From positions 1 to 40,509 of the forward strand of contig DQIP01000225.1 in assembly GCA_020793565.1 (NCBI GenBank): a stretch of 40,509 nt of DNA. Reading direction: 5' to 3'. Both the position numbers and the translations under genes were made by a program. This document shows positions 1 through 7,712 of the stretch, piece by piece. Origin of the DNA: Candidatus Methanovorans sp. GTDB taxonomy: Archaea > Halobacteriota > Methanosarcinia > Methanosarcinales > Methanosarcinaceae. Position 1 is the stretch's first letter. The number at the start of each line of letters is the position of its first letter. The notes beneath the pieces were generated by a model that did not search any database, was not told where the DNA came from, and saw only the letters and a program-made list of their open reading frames with translations.

Positions 1-99
1 CCCACCAGATATATTCGCTGAACTTTTCACGTCACGCCTGTATGTGCTTCTGATTTCGAAACAACGAAAACTGGGTATATTAAATTTTGTGAAATCCCT
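1..99. repeat. 99-bp direct repeat, copy 1 (window edge)
   Basis: Bases 1-99 are identical to 4973-5071, and the match stops at base 100. It begins exactly at the first base of the window, so it may continue to the left. The other copy lies directly upstream of the Fsr-type gene. Two readings are possible: a real duplicated promoter/leader whose second gene is off-window to the left on the minus strand, or an assembly-graph overlap, since contig ends often carry one k-mer of shared sequence. Confidence 0.9.
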
Positions 100-149
100 A
101 AGAGTTAGTACGTCCCTGTTCATCTCACACGTATATATTTTCCACATGT

Positions 150-722
150 TCAAATATTAGAATAGACATCCGCAGCATGTTTTCGTACATTTGACAACAA
201 ATCACATCCTTTTGAATCGATTCCAACAATAAGTGGACCGAATTCCACGACATTGAGTTCCCAGACTGCTTCCGGCATTCCGAGATCAAGCCAGTGAACA
301 TTTGATACATTTTTGATAGATTCCGCTGCAAGTGCTGCGCACCCGCCTGTGTATGTCAAGTATACGCATCTGTTTTTGAGTGATCCTGATACATTTTGCA
401 TGCCGCCTTTTCCGATTAGGGCGCGTACATCACATTTTTCAAGCAGGGACGGTGTCATTTTAGACATCCTACTGCTTGTTGTAGGACCTGCTGCAACGAC
501 GTGCCATTTGTTACCTGCCTGTTGCATGAGCGGACCGCAGTGGTAGATAACCGCACCATTAAGCTCAAATGGCAATTGCTTGCCTTTATTTTCCATTTCG
601 AGTATTCGGGCATGTGCTTCATCTCGTGCTGTGAACAGGGTGCCTGTCAGGTAGACGATGTCACCTGCGTTTAGTTGTGTTATGTCACTTTCACCAAGCG
701 GTGTTGTCAGGTGGTATTCCAT
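150..722 (-). CDS. fumB: Fumarate hydratase class I, beta subunit
   Basis: This is the beta (C-terminal) part of a two-subunit class I fumarase, which interconverts fumarate and malate. The 190-residue protein matches the family in length and has the typical run of 'GPLMQ', '[10 protein letters not shown]' and 'IGKGGM', followed by '[10 protein letters not shown]'. Archaea often encode class I fumarase as two chains, whereas Escherichia coli FumA/FumB are fused. The start ATG directly follows the stop of the alpha gene, with no spacer, so the two are probably co-translated. In this lineage the enzyme would serve a partial TCA pathway; that role is inferred. L(+)-tartrate dehydratase beta is a close relative and cannot be excluded by eye. 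Confidence 0.9.
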   Translation of the reverse strand: MEYHLTTPLGESDITQLNAGDIVYLTGTLFTARDEAHARILEMENKGKQLPFELNGAVIYHCGPLMQQAGNKWHVVAAGPTTSSRMSKMTPSLLEKCDVRALIGKGGMQNVSGSLKNRCVYLTYTGGCAALAAESIKNVSNVHWLDLGMPEAVWELNVVEFGPLIVGIDSKGCDLLSNVRKHAADVYSNI

Positions 723-1574
723 TTATTCGTCACCCCCAAGGGTAACGGATGCATGGCGGTTTGCCCAGCATTGTATGTTCACTGCGACTGGCAGGGATGC
801 AGTGTGGCAGTGTGCGGTCTTTATGTGAACGGCAAGCGCGGTCGTGTCGCCTCCGAGTCCCATTGGACCTATTCCGAGTGAGTTGATGTCGCTGAGGATG
901 CCACGTTCGAGTTCGTCCATCTTTTCGGGGTCGGTTTCCAGGTCCAGAAGCAGTGATGATTTGGCAAGGCGTGCCGCCTTGTCAAACGAACCTCCGATCC
1001 CGACCCCGACTATGATAGGTGGGCAGGGCATCCCGCCTGCGTTTAAAACAGTTGAGAGGATGAAATTGCGTATGCTGCCAACTTCGGTGGGGTTGAGCAT
1101 TGTTATTGCGCTCATATTCTCGGAACCTGCGCCTTTTGGCGCGACTGTGATCGTTATTTTATCTCCGTCAACCAGTTCGTATTTGATATCAGGCAGACCA
1201 ATGCCTGTGTTATTGCCGCTGTTTTTGCGAGTGAGGGGTTCAACAGCATTGGGGCGCAGTGGGATTGATCCGGTTGCCTGCCGGACTCCTTCAATGATCG
1301 CATCCCCGAGGTTAAAATCAAGGCAGGTGTCCCGCCCAAGTTCAACGAAGAAAACAAGGATGCCGGTGTCCTGGCACATCGGGATGCTGTGTTCTTTTGC
1401 GATCTCGATATTTTGCAGGATTGCGGATAGTTGCTCTTTTGCGATCTGGCTCGTTTCACGCATCTGCGCTTGCCTGAGCGCGTTTGTTACATCAGGTGGA
1501 AGATCGGTTTCCGCTTTTTTAAGGATATCGATGGTGGCGTTTACCACTGAAGTTTTTGTGATCTTACAGGTCAA
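723..1574 (-). CDS. fumA: Fumarate hydratase class I, alpha subunit
   Basis: This is the catalytic alpha subunit carrying the oxygen-sensitive 4Fe-4S cluster, 283 residues. Three Cys-containing segments typical of the cluster ligands are visible: 'MCQDTGIL', 'GGMPCPPIIVGVGIGG' and a C-terminal 'HCHTASLPVAVNIQCW'. The best start is a TTG at 1574: it has an AAGG-type ribosome site a few bases upstream, the reading frame gives the usual family N-terminus, and the upstream in-frame ATG runs into a stop. It forms an operon with the beta subunit immediately downstream. Tartrate dehydratase alpha is the main alternative. Confidence 0.9.
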   Translation of the reverse strand: MTCKITKTSVVNATIDILKKAETDLPPDVTNALRQAQMRETSQIAKEQLSAILQNIEIAKEHSIPMCQDTGILVFFVELGRDTCLDFNLGDAIIEGVRQATGSIPLRPNAVEPLTRKNSGNNTGIGLPDIKYELVDGDKITITVAPKGAGSENMSAITMLNPTEVGSIRNFILSTVLNAGGMPCPPIIVGVGIGGSFDKAARLAKSSLLLDLETDPEKMDELERGILSDINSLGIGPMGLGGDTTALAVHIKTAHCHTASLPVAVNIQCWANRHASVTLGGDE

Positions 1575-1644
1575 GAAAAGCCTTCCATTGTGTGTTTTTG
1601 TGATATGTAAGGGTAGTTCGTGTTATAATTGAGTAGCACATACC

Positions 1645-1660
1645 TGTTTTATAAATACTT
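1645..1660 (-). promoter_or_regulatory. Possible TATA box for the fumarase operon
   Basis: On the minus strand an ATTTATAAAA stretch (1647-1656) lies about 75 bases before the fumA start, compatible with an archaeal TATA box and a leader of about 50 bases that contains the ribosome site. It is in the short gap between fumA and the CDF gene. This was judged by eye only. Confidence 0.4.
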
Positions 1661-1696
1661 ATAAGTTGTCAGATGATCTAGTGAGTTTGCTATTAT

Positions 1697-2938
1697 TTAC
1701 TCCGTAGGCGATGAGATCACATTCAGGCCATCGATCATTTCCACAACCCCTTTTACATCATCCACACCATCCGGCAGTTGCAGTATCTTCACAAAATCAT
1801 CACGAAGCGAATGGAATGGTCCCTCCCCTATATCGCGTATAACCAGTATATTGACACCCAGTTTTTTCAGGAACTCCGCAGTCTTAACACCTTTCTTCCT
1901 TTCCAGGTTTGCGCCAGGGTTCTCGAAGATATCCCATCTTTTTATCGCATCATTATCCAGTTCGATAATAATATAATACGGAGACCTCCCAAAATGATGA
2001 GATGGCTTTGATTGCAGGCCAGCACCTGTCATACTCTCAACCGGAATTGCAACTTTTACAAATGCTATCTTCCCGGGCTTTGCATTGACAACCAGGTGCT
2101 CCAGGTTTTCCACTTCTTTTTTCATTACACTTTTGATTTCCCCAGAAAGCATCTCGACTCTTTTAAGATCGGCTTCGCCTTCAATTTCCACCGTGACTTC
2201 CCCGAACACAACCAGGCCTGATCTGCGGAGCCTGATATCCCCTATCGTGTTCACGCCCTTGATATCGCCCACAGCCTGCCGGATACTGATTATCGAATCC
2301 TTGTCAAGCCATGCATCCATCAGTGTCAATGCCGCAGTCCTGGCAATCCGGAATCCAAGTTTGAATATCATGAGGGATATGACCAGCACCCCGGCACTAT
2401 CAAGCCACGATATGCCCAGCATTGAGCCGGCAACCGCAATTACAACGACAAGGGAACTAAAAACGTCTGTGTATGAATGCATTGCATCGGCGATAAGGGC
2501 CTGTGAATCGATCTGCCTTCCAATCCCCAGCTTGTATTGGAACAGGGCATAGAGCATAATAACTGAAAATACTGCCGTACCAAGTGCAATTCCCTGAAAT
2601 CCCATAACTGTGGGTTCTTTGATGCTTACAAGTGCCTCGCGCACAAGTTCTACCCCGGACAGGAGGATCATAATAGAAACAAAAAGGGCGATCAGGTTCT
2701 CTGCCTTGTAGTAACCGTACGGGAACTCTTCACCACTACCTTTTTGGCTGAGTTTTAGTCCGACCCACACCGCAAGGGAGGTAAAAACATCCAGGGATGT
2801 GTGAACTGCATCAGCGATTAGTACGGCACTTCCGGAATAATAACCAACAGTACCCTTCAAAAATGCAAGAAACACCAGTGCAAGAGTTGAATTCTTTGAT
2901 GCTTTTGCACCAAGCTGTAGATTTTCCTGCACAGTCAT
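1697..2938 (-). CDS. CDF cation efflux transporter with C-terminal NifX-like domain
   Basis: The N-terminal part (about residues 1-210) is a cation diffusion facilitator with several membrane segments and the paired metal-site motifs 'LIADAVHTSLDVF' and 'LIADAMHSYTDVF' (HxxxD type). A CDF cytoplasmic domain follows (about 210-290). The last ~120 residues ('KVAIPVES', 'SHHFGRSPYYIIIE', 'IGEGPFHSLRDDF') resemble the NifX/NifB dinitrogenase-cofactor fold. CDF proteins export Zn, Fe, Mn, Co or similar ions; which metal is moved here cannot be told. Two more NifX-like proteins are encoded within 6 kb, suggesting a shared metal or Fe-S theme. The ATG at 2938 is well placed. Confidence 0.88.
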   Translation of the reverse strand: MTVQENLQLGAKASKNSTLALVFLAFLKGTVGYYSGSAVLIADAVHTSLDVFTSLAVWVGLKLSQKGSGEEFPYGYYKAENLIALFVSIMILLSGVELVREALVSIKEPTVMGFQGIALGTAVFSVIMLYALFQYKLGIGRQIDSQALIADAMHSYTDVFSSLVVVIAVAGSMLGISWLDSAGVLVISLMIFKLGFRIARTAALTLMDAWLDKDSIISIRQAVGDIKGVNTIGDIRLRRSGLVVFGEVTVEIEGEADLKRVEMLSGEIKSVMKKEVENLEHLVVNAKPGKIAFVKVAIPVESMTGAGLQSKPSHHFGRSPYYIIIELDNDAIKRWDIFENPGANLERKKGVKTAEFLKKLGVNILVIRDIGEGPFHSLRDDFVKILQLPDGVDDVKGVVEMIDGLNVISSPTE

Positions 2939-2951
2939 TCTTTAACGTCAC

Positions 2952-2991
2952 TAAAAATATAAAAAAGAGTGGAGAGGAGGAAAACCCCTCT
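2952..2991 (-). terminator. Hairpin plus T-run after fsr
   Basis: Reading the minus strand after the fsr stop, an AGAGGGG / CCTCCTCT stem with a TTTT loop (2973-2991, one bulge) is followed by a T-rich run ending near 2952. It is the right place for fsr transcription to end, 13 bp before the next minus-strand start. Confidence 0.6.
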
Positions 2992-3015
2992 AATTGCAGA
3001 CAATTGTAAACAGTT

Positions 3016-4932
3016 TCACTCCAGAACTTCTTTGATGAACTGTCCTTCTCCAACCAGCTCAATGATGTTTCCGAGCCTTTCCTTCCCTGGTTTTGTCCTG
3101 TATTTAACAAATACAGAAGCAATCTTATTCACCAGTTCAGGAATCTCTTCCTTTGTGCAGAATGGCTTTAGCAGAACACCATCAGTTGGTCTTCTTGCAT
3201 CATTTCCACCGATCCAGACAGAGTAGCCGACCATATCTTCCACTGCTCCTTCGTGTGGACATCCCCTGACACACCATCCGCAATTCCTGCACAGGTCCCT
3301 GTCTATAACAGCTTTTCCACCAGAGATCGACAGGGCACCGTATTTGCACAATTCAAGACATCTTCCACATCCCGTACATTTCTCGTTGTCGATCTTCGGT
3401 TTCATTTGTCCCATGATACCAATGTCATGGCGGTGAACTCTTACACAATTGTTCGAACATCCTGCAATTGCCATTTTCATCTTATGAGGTGTGAGTTTTT
3501 GTGCAAACATCGGTGTCATTTCATTTGCAAAATCCTTAGTCTCAACAAGTGCTTCCGGACAATATGCATTACCAGGACAGGCAGAAACATAACCCATACC
3601 GATAGTCATGAGTCCATTTCCATATACATCTGCCATTATGTCATCAATATCTTCGTTCCTGACACCCTGTATCTCAATACTCTTACGGTTTGTAAGTTCA
3701 AGTGTACCATCGCCGTACTTGTTTGCCAGTTCTGCAACCTTTGCAAGGTAGTCGTTGCCCACAAGTCCGGATTGAGTCTTGATCTTCACAAAATTGGTGC
3801 CCTTGACCTCCAGCCTCACACCGGGATAGTCACGAACCCAGTAACCTTTAACAGATCTTCCGGCATCAAGACGTTTCTTAAGTTCTGCTTTGAACCTGTG
3901 CATCTTAAGCTCTGCGAACTCTTCTATTAAAGACACATCGACATCACCAGAGGTTTCAATATAACCGGCTTTCACTGCAGCCTCAAGCAATTCCAATCCT
4001 TTGGCATTTCTTGCGATCAATGTTGTCCAGTCTCTTGATGATCCTGCATATCCTGCTGAAATGTCAGCAACCTTTGAGACCGCATCCCTGCATATTCTAC
4101 AACCATCCGATACACAACCAGCAAGGTCCTTTAGTGAAAATTCCACGTCGCCTTTGTCTGTGGTTACTATCATCTCATCAATGTGAATTGCCAGTTTTTT
4201 GACCTTGTCCATGTCAATTCCGGAATCTGCCAGGTAAGCAGAGAGTTTCTCATAATTGAAGTTCTCCATACAGAACAAGCCAATTACGTATGAGATGTTT
4301 GGTATCTTTGCCTTTTCCCCGTCTTTTCCAATTTCAATCGGATGAACGTTCAAACCACCAAAGAACTGGGTTCTTCTTGTTCCATATGTGTGGCATGGAA
4401 GTCCCACCATTGCAACGCTTTTGAGAGTATCTGTTGTTTCTTTGAGTGCAGCCATTACAGGAACTGTTGAATATTTTGCACCAGCTGCATCTAAAAGTGC
4501 ATCTTTGCTTGTTATGATATGTGAACTTGGCTTTGCGATTCCGGCAGTGGTCACTGCGCCATCGATCAAACCATTGTCAAAACAATATGTCAAAAGTGCT
4601 GTCACGGCACCGCCATCCTGCCCTTTTTCGCGGATCGCAGGATCTGTTGCTCTTGCAGCAACTATTTTTTCATATTGCCCGATTGTTGTCGGGGGTTTTG
4701 CCTGGAAGTTGAACACATTCATAGATAGGCGTGAAGCATCAGTAACAACCCGCTGACACACATCCTTGCATGCACCTTCGCCGTTACGATAACATTCCTC
4801 TTTTAATTTCGGACCGTTCTCATCGAATTCAATTATGTCATATGGACAAACTGCGGCGCATGCACCACAATATGTGCACATCCCGGTGTCTACTATCGTG
4901 TCTTTTAAGAACCATTTATATTCATCCGTCAT
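3016..4932 (-). CDS. fsr: F420-dependent sulfite reductase-type protein (Fsr), possibly group II
   Basis: The 638-residue protein joins an F420H2-oxidising half to a siroheme reductase half. An N-terminal ferredoxin motif (C19xxC22xxC25xxxC29) is followed by an FrhB/FpoF-like flavin domain (about 80-350). The sulfite/nitrite reductase part carries the siroheme-cluster motifs CPGNAYC (about 450) and CSNNC (about 489). Inserted 4Fe-4S motifs follow at about 517-527 (CTGCGRCLELC) and 545-555 (CRNCGWCVRGC). In methanogens Fsr reduces sulfite with F420H2; the ANME-2c group II homologue has been reported to reduce nitrite rather than sulfite. Which group this belongs to is inference. The start has a strong GGAGG site. 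A duplicated 99-bp segment lies upstream and an Fe-S/NifX gene cluster is adjacent. Confidence 0.92.
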   Translation of the reverse strand: MTDEYKWFLKDTIVDTGMCTYCGACAAVCPYDIIEFDENGPKLKEECYRNGEGACKDVCQRVVTDASRLSMNVFNFQAKPPTTIGQYEKIVAARATDPAIREKGQDGGAVTALLTYCFDNGLIDGAVTTAGIAKPSSHIITSKDALLDAAGAKYSTVPVMAALKETTDTLKSVAMVGLPCHTYGTRRTQFFGGLNVHPIEIGKDGEKAKIPNISYVIGLFCMENFNYEKLSAYLADSGIDMDKVKKLAIHIDEMIVTTDKGDVEFSLKDLAGCVSDGCRICRDAVSKVADISAGYAGSSRDWTTLIARNAKGLELLEAAVKAGYIETSGDVDVSLIEEFAELKMHRFKAELKKRLDAGRSVKGYWVRDYPGVRLEVKGTNFVKIKTQSGLVGNDYLAKVAELANKYGDGTLELTNRKSIEIQGVRNEDIDDIMADVYGNGLMTIGMGYVSACPGNAYCPEALVETKDFANEMTPMFAQKLTPHKMKMAIAGCSNNCVRVHRHDIGIMGQMKPKIDNEKCTGCGRCLELCKYGALSISGGKAVIDRDLCRNCGWCVRGCPHEGAVEDMVGYSVWIGGNDARRPTDGVLLKPFCTKEEIPELVNKIASVFVKYRTKPGKERLGNIIELVGEGQFIKEVLE

Positions 4933-4948
4933 TTATTTCCTCCTGTTT

Positions 4949-5071
4949 AGGGATTTCCCAATAAATAATTTACCCACCAGATATATTCGCTGAACTTTTC
5001 ACGTCACGCCTGTATGTGCTTCTGATTTCGAAACAACGAAAACTGGGTATATTAAATTTTGTGAAATCCCT
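4949..5071 (-). promoter_or_regulatory. fsr upstream region with enclosing inverted repeat
   Basis: The segment before fsr is bounded by perfect 9-bp complementary arms, AGGGATTTC at 4949-4957 and GAAATCCCT at 5063-5071. The duplicated 99 bp (4973-5071) ends exactly at the outer arm. An AT-rich TTTAATATA stretch near 5049-5057 could be a TATA box on the minus strand. If transcription starts beyond the outer arm, the arms could close a leader RNA of about 120 nt; if the TATA box is used, they would instead be a DNA operator. Nothing in the sequence decides between the two. Confidence 0.4.
4973..5071. repeat. 99-bp direct repeat, copy 2 (upstream of fsr)
   Basis: Exact copy of bases 1-99, located 41-139 bp upstream of the fsr start codon. 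The two copies diverge from the next base on (t here, a at base 100). Confidence 0.95.
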
Positions 5072-5106
5072 TACCTAATAATATGAAATATAATTGTATT
5101 GAATGA

Positions 5107-5619
5107 TCATTGGCGTTTGCCCATTCCTTGACCGCCACCACGTCCCATACCCCTGCCAGCACCGCCACTGCCAGCACCGCCACTGCCAGCACCGCCACTG
5201 CCAGCACCGCCACCGCCAGCACCGCCACCGCCACCTCTACCAGCACCCCTGCCTCCTCCCATACCGGCATGGGCGGATGCGGTCGGGCCTGTGAGTGCCT
5301 GCAATGTACCATTCTTATACTGCTCAATTGCATCTGCAACTGAACCGCCGGCTATTGATACTACTTTGATACCGGATGCATCGAGTATCGGGAATGCATT
5401 GGGACCAAGGTTTCCAGTGACCAGCACTTCGATGCCTTTATTTGCTACTAATTGTGCTGATTGTATACCTGCACCACCAGAAGCTGATATATTTGGATTC
5501 TCAATTGCTTCGAATTCCATTGTATCGGAATCGACGATTACAAAATACTGGCATCTTCCGAAACGCGGGTCTACAGACGATTCTAAATTTCCGTTCGCAG
5601 CTGTTACACATATTTTCAT
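5107..5619 (-). CDS. NifX/NifB-type iron-molybdenum cofactor-binding family protein with Gly-rich tail
   Basis: Residues 1-115 form a NifX-like domain: '[26 protein letters not shown]' region, '[30 protein letters not shown]' region, then '[11 protein letters not shown]'. Stand-alone members of this family bind Fe-S or Mo-containing clusters (NifX, NafY, the Desulfovibrio orange protein). The last ~50 residues are a low-complexity Gly/Ala/Ser/Arg tail built from a repeated GGAGS unit, with no Cys or His. The ATG at 5619 follows a GGGGGAG ribosome site. It is divergent from the DUF134 gene, with a large inverted repeat between them. The ligand is unknown. Confidence 0.88.
   Translation of the reverse strand: MKICVTAANGNLESSVDPRFGRCQYFVIVDSDTMEFEAIENPNISASGGAGIQSAQLVANKGIEVLVTGNLGPNAFPILDASGIKVVSIAGGSVADAIEQYKNGTLQALTGPTASAHAGMGGGRGAGRGGGGGAGGGGAGSGGAGSGGAGSGGAGRGMGRGGGQGMGKRQ
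5155..5225. repeat. 15-bp tandem repeat inside NifX-like gene
   Basis: About four to five near-identical tandem copies of a 15-bp unit (ACCGCCACTGCCAGC on the plus strand). They encode the GGAGS repeats of the NifX-like protein tail. Copy number is likely to vary by replication slippage and is a weak point for short-read assembly. Confidence 0.85.
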
Positions 5620-5752
5620 TTAACTCCCCCACAGACATTTTGTGCATGTTTGCCATATAACTTTCGATTGTTTATTTCGATTGCATGTATATTTGCCATT
5701 TTGATCTTTCCTTCACTTATAGTTCGGTTTTGTACAAACTTCACATTACACA

Positions 5753-5820
5753 CATATGAGAGGAAATATATATACATTTCCCGCCATTATAAGATACACT
5801 TATATATTTCCCCTCATATG
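5753..5820. promoter_or_regulatory. 20-bp inverted repeat operator in the NifX/DUF134 divergent promoter
   Basis: Arm 1 (5753-5772) reads CATATGAGAGGAAATATATA. Arm 2 (5801-5820) is its reverse complement with one mismatch (19 of 20 positions), with a 28-bp spacer. Arm 2 covers a TATA-like sequence and the DUF134 start codon (5818-5820). A third partial half-site (ATACATTTCC, 5772-5781) lies in between. This layout suits binding by a dimeric regulator, and the HTH protein DUF134 encoded next to it is the obvious candidate for autoregulation (inference). Confidence 0.65.
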
Positions 5821-6141
5821 AGTAAGAATGTTATGAAATACCCCGGAAGACCAAAATGTCCAAGACGCATTGAAAATGCGCCTGAAGTTACCTACTTTAA
5901 GCCGAGAGGAGTTCCCATGTCAGAACTTGAAGTGGTCTCACTTGCTATGGAAGAATTTGAAGCTTTGAGACTCGTAGACCTGAATGGGCTGCAGCAGGAA
6001 GAGGCTGCCCAAATAATGGGGATTTCAAGACGGGCATTCTGGGAAGATATTCAAAATGCAAGAGCAAAAGTCGCTTTAGCACTAACAACAGGAAAAGCGA
6101 TCGAGATAAAAGGGGGTAACTATGTCAGAAATACAAAATAA
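5818..6141 (+). CDS. DUF134 family helix-turn-helix protein
   Basis: A 107-residue protein of the DUF134 family (COG1342), a small predicted DNA-binding protein. It has the N-terminal '[24 protein letters not shown]' signature, split here around 'RIEN', then '[39 protein letters not shown]', which has the look of a sigma-70 region 4-like HTH. The longer frame upstream to 5650 is an unlikely start because it covers the operator; ATG 5818 or 5833 is better. It is divergent from a NifX-like gene and followed by Mrp and a second NifX-like gene, an association common in anaerobes. The regulatory role is inferred from the fold and the adjacent inverted repeat. Confidence 0.88.
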   Translation: MSKNVMKYPGRPKCPRRIENAPEVTYFKPRGVPMSELEVVSLAMEEFEALRLVDLNGLQQEEAAQIMGISRRAFWEDIQNARAKVALALTTGKAIEIKGGNYVRNTK

Positions 6142-6215
6142 GTTTGAATACTACGATTGTAAATATTAGTTAAGTTTAGTTAAGTTGAAAATACCATACG
6201 ACACTGGTTCCATCT

Positions 6216-6320
6216 ATGTGTACAAAATACAGGAACTTAAATGTTCACAGGTATTTTGCTGACAAAGACGGTAGAAGAGTCAGGTACACTGGTGTGAAAG
6301 GGTTTTGCCCCTTTGCATAA
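6216..6320 (+). CDS. Possible 34-residue ORF between DUF134 and mrp
   Basis: An ATG at 6216 opens 34 codons ending at TAA 6318-6320, with a basic, Cys-containing product (ends 'YTGVKGFCPFA'). It has no clear ribosome site and I recognise no family. An AAAGGG/CCCTTT hairpin (about 6297-6314) overlaps its end. It could equally be untranslated spacer. Confidence 0.2.
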   Translation: MCTKYRNLNVHRYFADKDGRRVRYTGVKGFCPFA

Positions 6321-6345
6321 CATACAAAGAACATGAGGAAATAAA

Positions 6346-7182
6346 ATGACAGATGAACCTATAACAACAGAAAATCTATTGAATGCAAAACCACCAGAAT
6401 CAGAGATCATTACGAATCTGCGGGATGTTAAGCATAAGATCATGGTAATGAGCGGCAAGGGTGGTGTCGGAAAAAGTACTGTTGCTGCCAACCTTGCAGC
6501 CTCACTGGCTGAACGGGGACTGGAGATAGGATTGCTTGATTGTGATATTCACGGACCAACCATTCCGAAGTTATTTGGAGTGGAAAACGAGAAGCCTAAT
6601 GTTGATGATAACGGATTACTGCCTGTTCCGGTATCCCCACATCTTAAGATCATGTCAATAGGCTTTTTCCTTGACGATAATGATTCCCCTGTTATCTGGC
6701 GGGGACCTGCAAAGATGGGTGCGATCAAACAGTTCATAGAAGAAGTATCCTGGGGTAAATTAGATTATCTTATTATTGACCTGCCACCCGGAACTGGAGA
6801 TGAGCCCCTTAGTGTGGCACAGTTAATACCCGACTGTGACGGTGCGATCGTGGTTACGACACCGCAGGATGTGGCACTGGTAAGTGTCCGCAAATCTATC
6901 AATTTCGTTAAGACGGTCAAGATCCCGGTCATCGGGATGGTAGAGAACATGAGTGGAATTGTGTGCCCTCACTGCAATGAGACGATCGATGTTTTTGGAA
7001 GTGGCGGAGTTTCTAAGGCTGCATCTGATTTTGGCGTCAGGATACTTGGGACACTTCCAATCGAACCGGCTGTGGCTTCAGGCGGCGACAGCGGAAAAGT
7101 GTTTGCAGGCAAGGGCGGCACATCACAGTGGCATACTGAATTTGAAAAGATCGTTGATGCTGTTGTAGAGATTGATGAATGA
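6346..7182 (+). CDS. Mrp/NBP35-type Fe-S cluster carrier ATPase
   Basis: A 278-residue P-loop ATPase of the Mrp/NBP35 (ApbC) family, which carries and transfers 4Fe-4S clusters to target proteins. It shows the deviant Walker A 'MSGKGGVGKSTVAANLA' (about residues 35-51), 'LLDCDIHGPTIPKLFG', 'IIDLPPGTGDEP' and the C-terminal CPHC pair (about 207-210) that binds a bridging cluster. ATG 6346 follows a GAGGAAA ribosome site. It sits between DUF134 and a NifX-like gene, as in bacterial orange-protein gene sets. It may also mature the Fsr or AOR cofactors nearby, but that is conjecture. Confidence 0.93.
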   Translation: MTDEPITTENLLNAKPPESEIITNLRDVKHKIMVMSGKGGVGKSTVAANLAASLAERGLEIGLLDCDIHGPTIPKLFGVENEKPNVDDNGLLPVPVSPHLKIMSIGFFLDDNDSPVIWRGPAKMGAIKQFIEEVSWGKLDYLIIDLPPGTGDEPLSVAQLIPDCDGAIVVTTPQDVALVSVRKSINFVKTVKIPVIGMVENMSGIVCPHCNETIDVFGSGGVSKAASDFGVRILGTLPIEPAVASGGDSGKVFAGKGGTSQWHTEFEKIVDAVVEIDE

Positions 7183-7230
7183 ATTGAAATTATTAAATAT
7201 AAAATATATTAAAATGACAGGAGATAAAAT

Positions 7231-7602
7231 ATGAGAGTATGCGTACCAAGTTTTTTGCCCGGTGGGCTGGATGCCCGGGTTTCCGAACATTTCGGACATT
7301 GTGAAGTATTTACCGTAATTGAAGTTGAAGATGGTAAAATTGTAAAAGCATGGCCTCTTTCCAATGACGACGAAGGCCAGGAACATAACTGTGCCATTCC
7401 TGTACAAAGAGTTGCCAGTGAAGGTGTGGAGCACATGATCGTAGGCGGTATTGGACAAGGACCCCTGATGGGCTTTTCGCAGCAGAATATTAAAGTATAC
7501 TCTGGTGCTTCAGGAACAGTCGAAGAAACCGTAAAAAGGTTTATTGACGGGACCCTGGCCAATACAGGTCCAACTGGTGCCTGCCAGGGCGGATGCCATT
7601 AG
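7231..7602 (+). CDS. NifX-type Fe-S/Mo cofactor-binding family protein
   Basis: A 123-residue single-domain member of the NifX/NifB C-terminal family. Typical features are 'MRVCVPSFLPGGLDARVSEHFGHC', split here at the 'RVSEHFGHC' motif, 'HNCAIPVQRVASEGVEHMIVGGIGQGPLMGF', and the C-terminal 'TGACQGGCH', a Cys/His cluster that could bind metal. It follows mrp by 48 bp, with a GGAGAT ribosome site, and is probably in the same operon. It differs from the divergent NifX-like protein at 5107-5619 in lacking the Gly-rich tail. Substrate unknown. Confidence 0.9.
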   Translation: MRVCVPSFLPGGLDARVSEHFGHCEVFTVIEVEDGKIVKAWPLSNDDEGQEHNCAIPVQRVASEGVEHMIVGGIGQGPLMGFSQQNIKVYSGASGTVEETVKRFIDGTLANTGPTGACQGGCH

Positions 7603-7712
7603 AATAATTCATGCAACATAAATTAAACACACGCATATCGGATTATTAATATGTGAGAAGTGTACAATTTTAATTATATAGTAATTCAATACTATAATTG
7701 CGGAGGTATCGT

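Noticed and set aside
844-1632. Long plus-strand frame of 262 codons
   Set aside because: It is a shadow of the fumarase alpha gene on the other strand; its translation is low-complexity Ser/Arg/Pro with no family resemblance.
5103-5343. Plus-strand frames rich in HRHCQ or TATAST repeats
   Set aside because: They are antisense shadows of the 15-bp tandem repeat in the NifX-like gene, without ribosome sites or family features.
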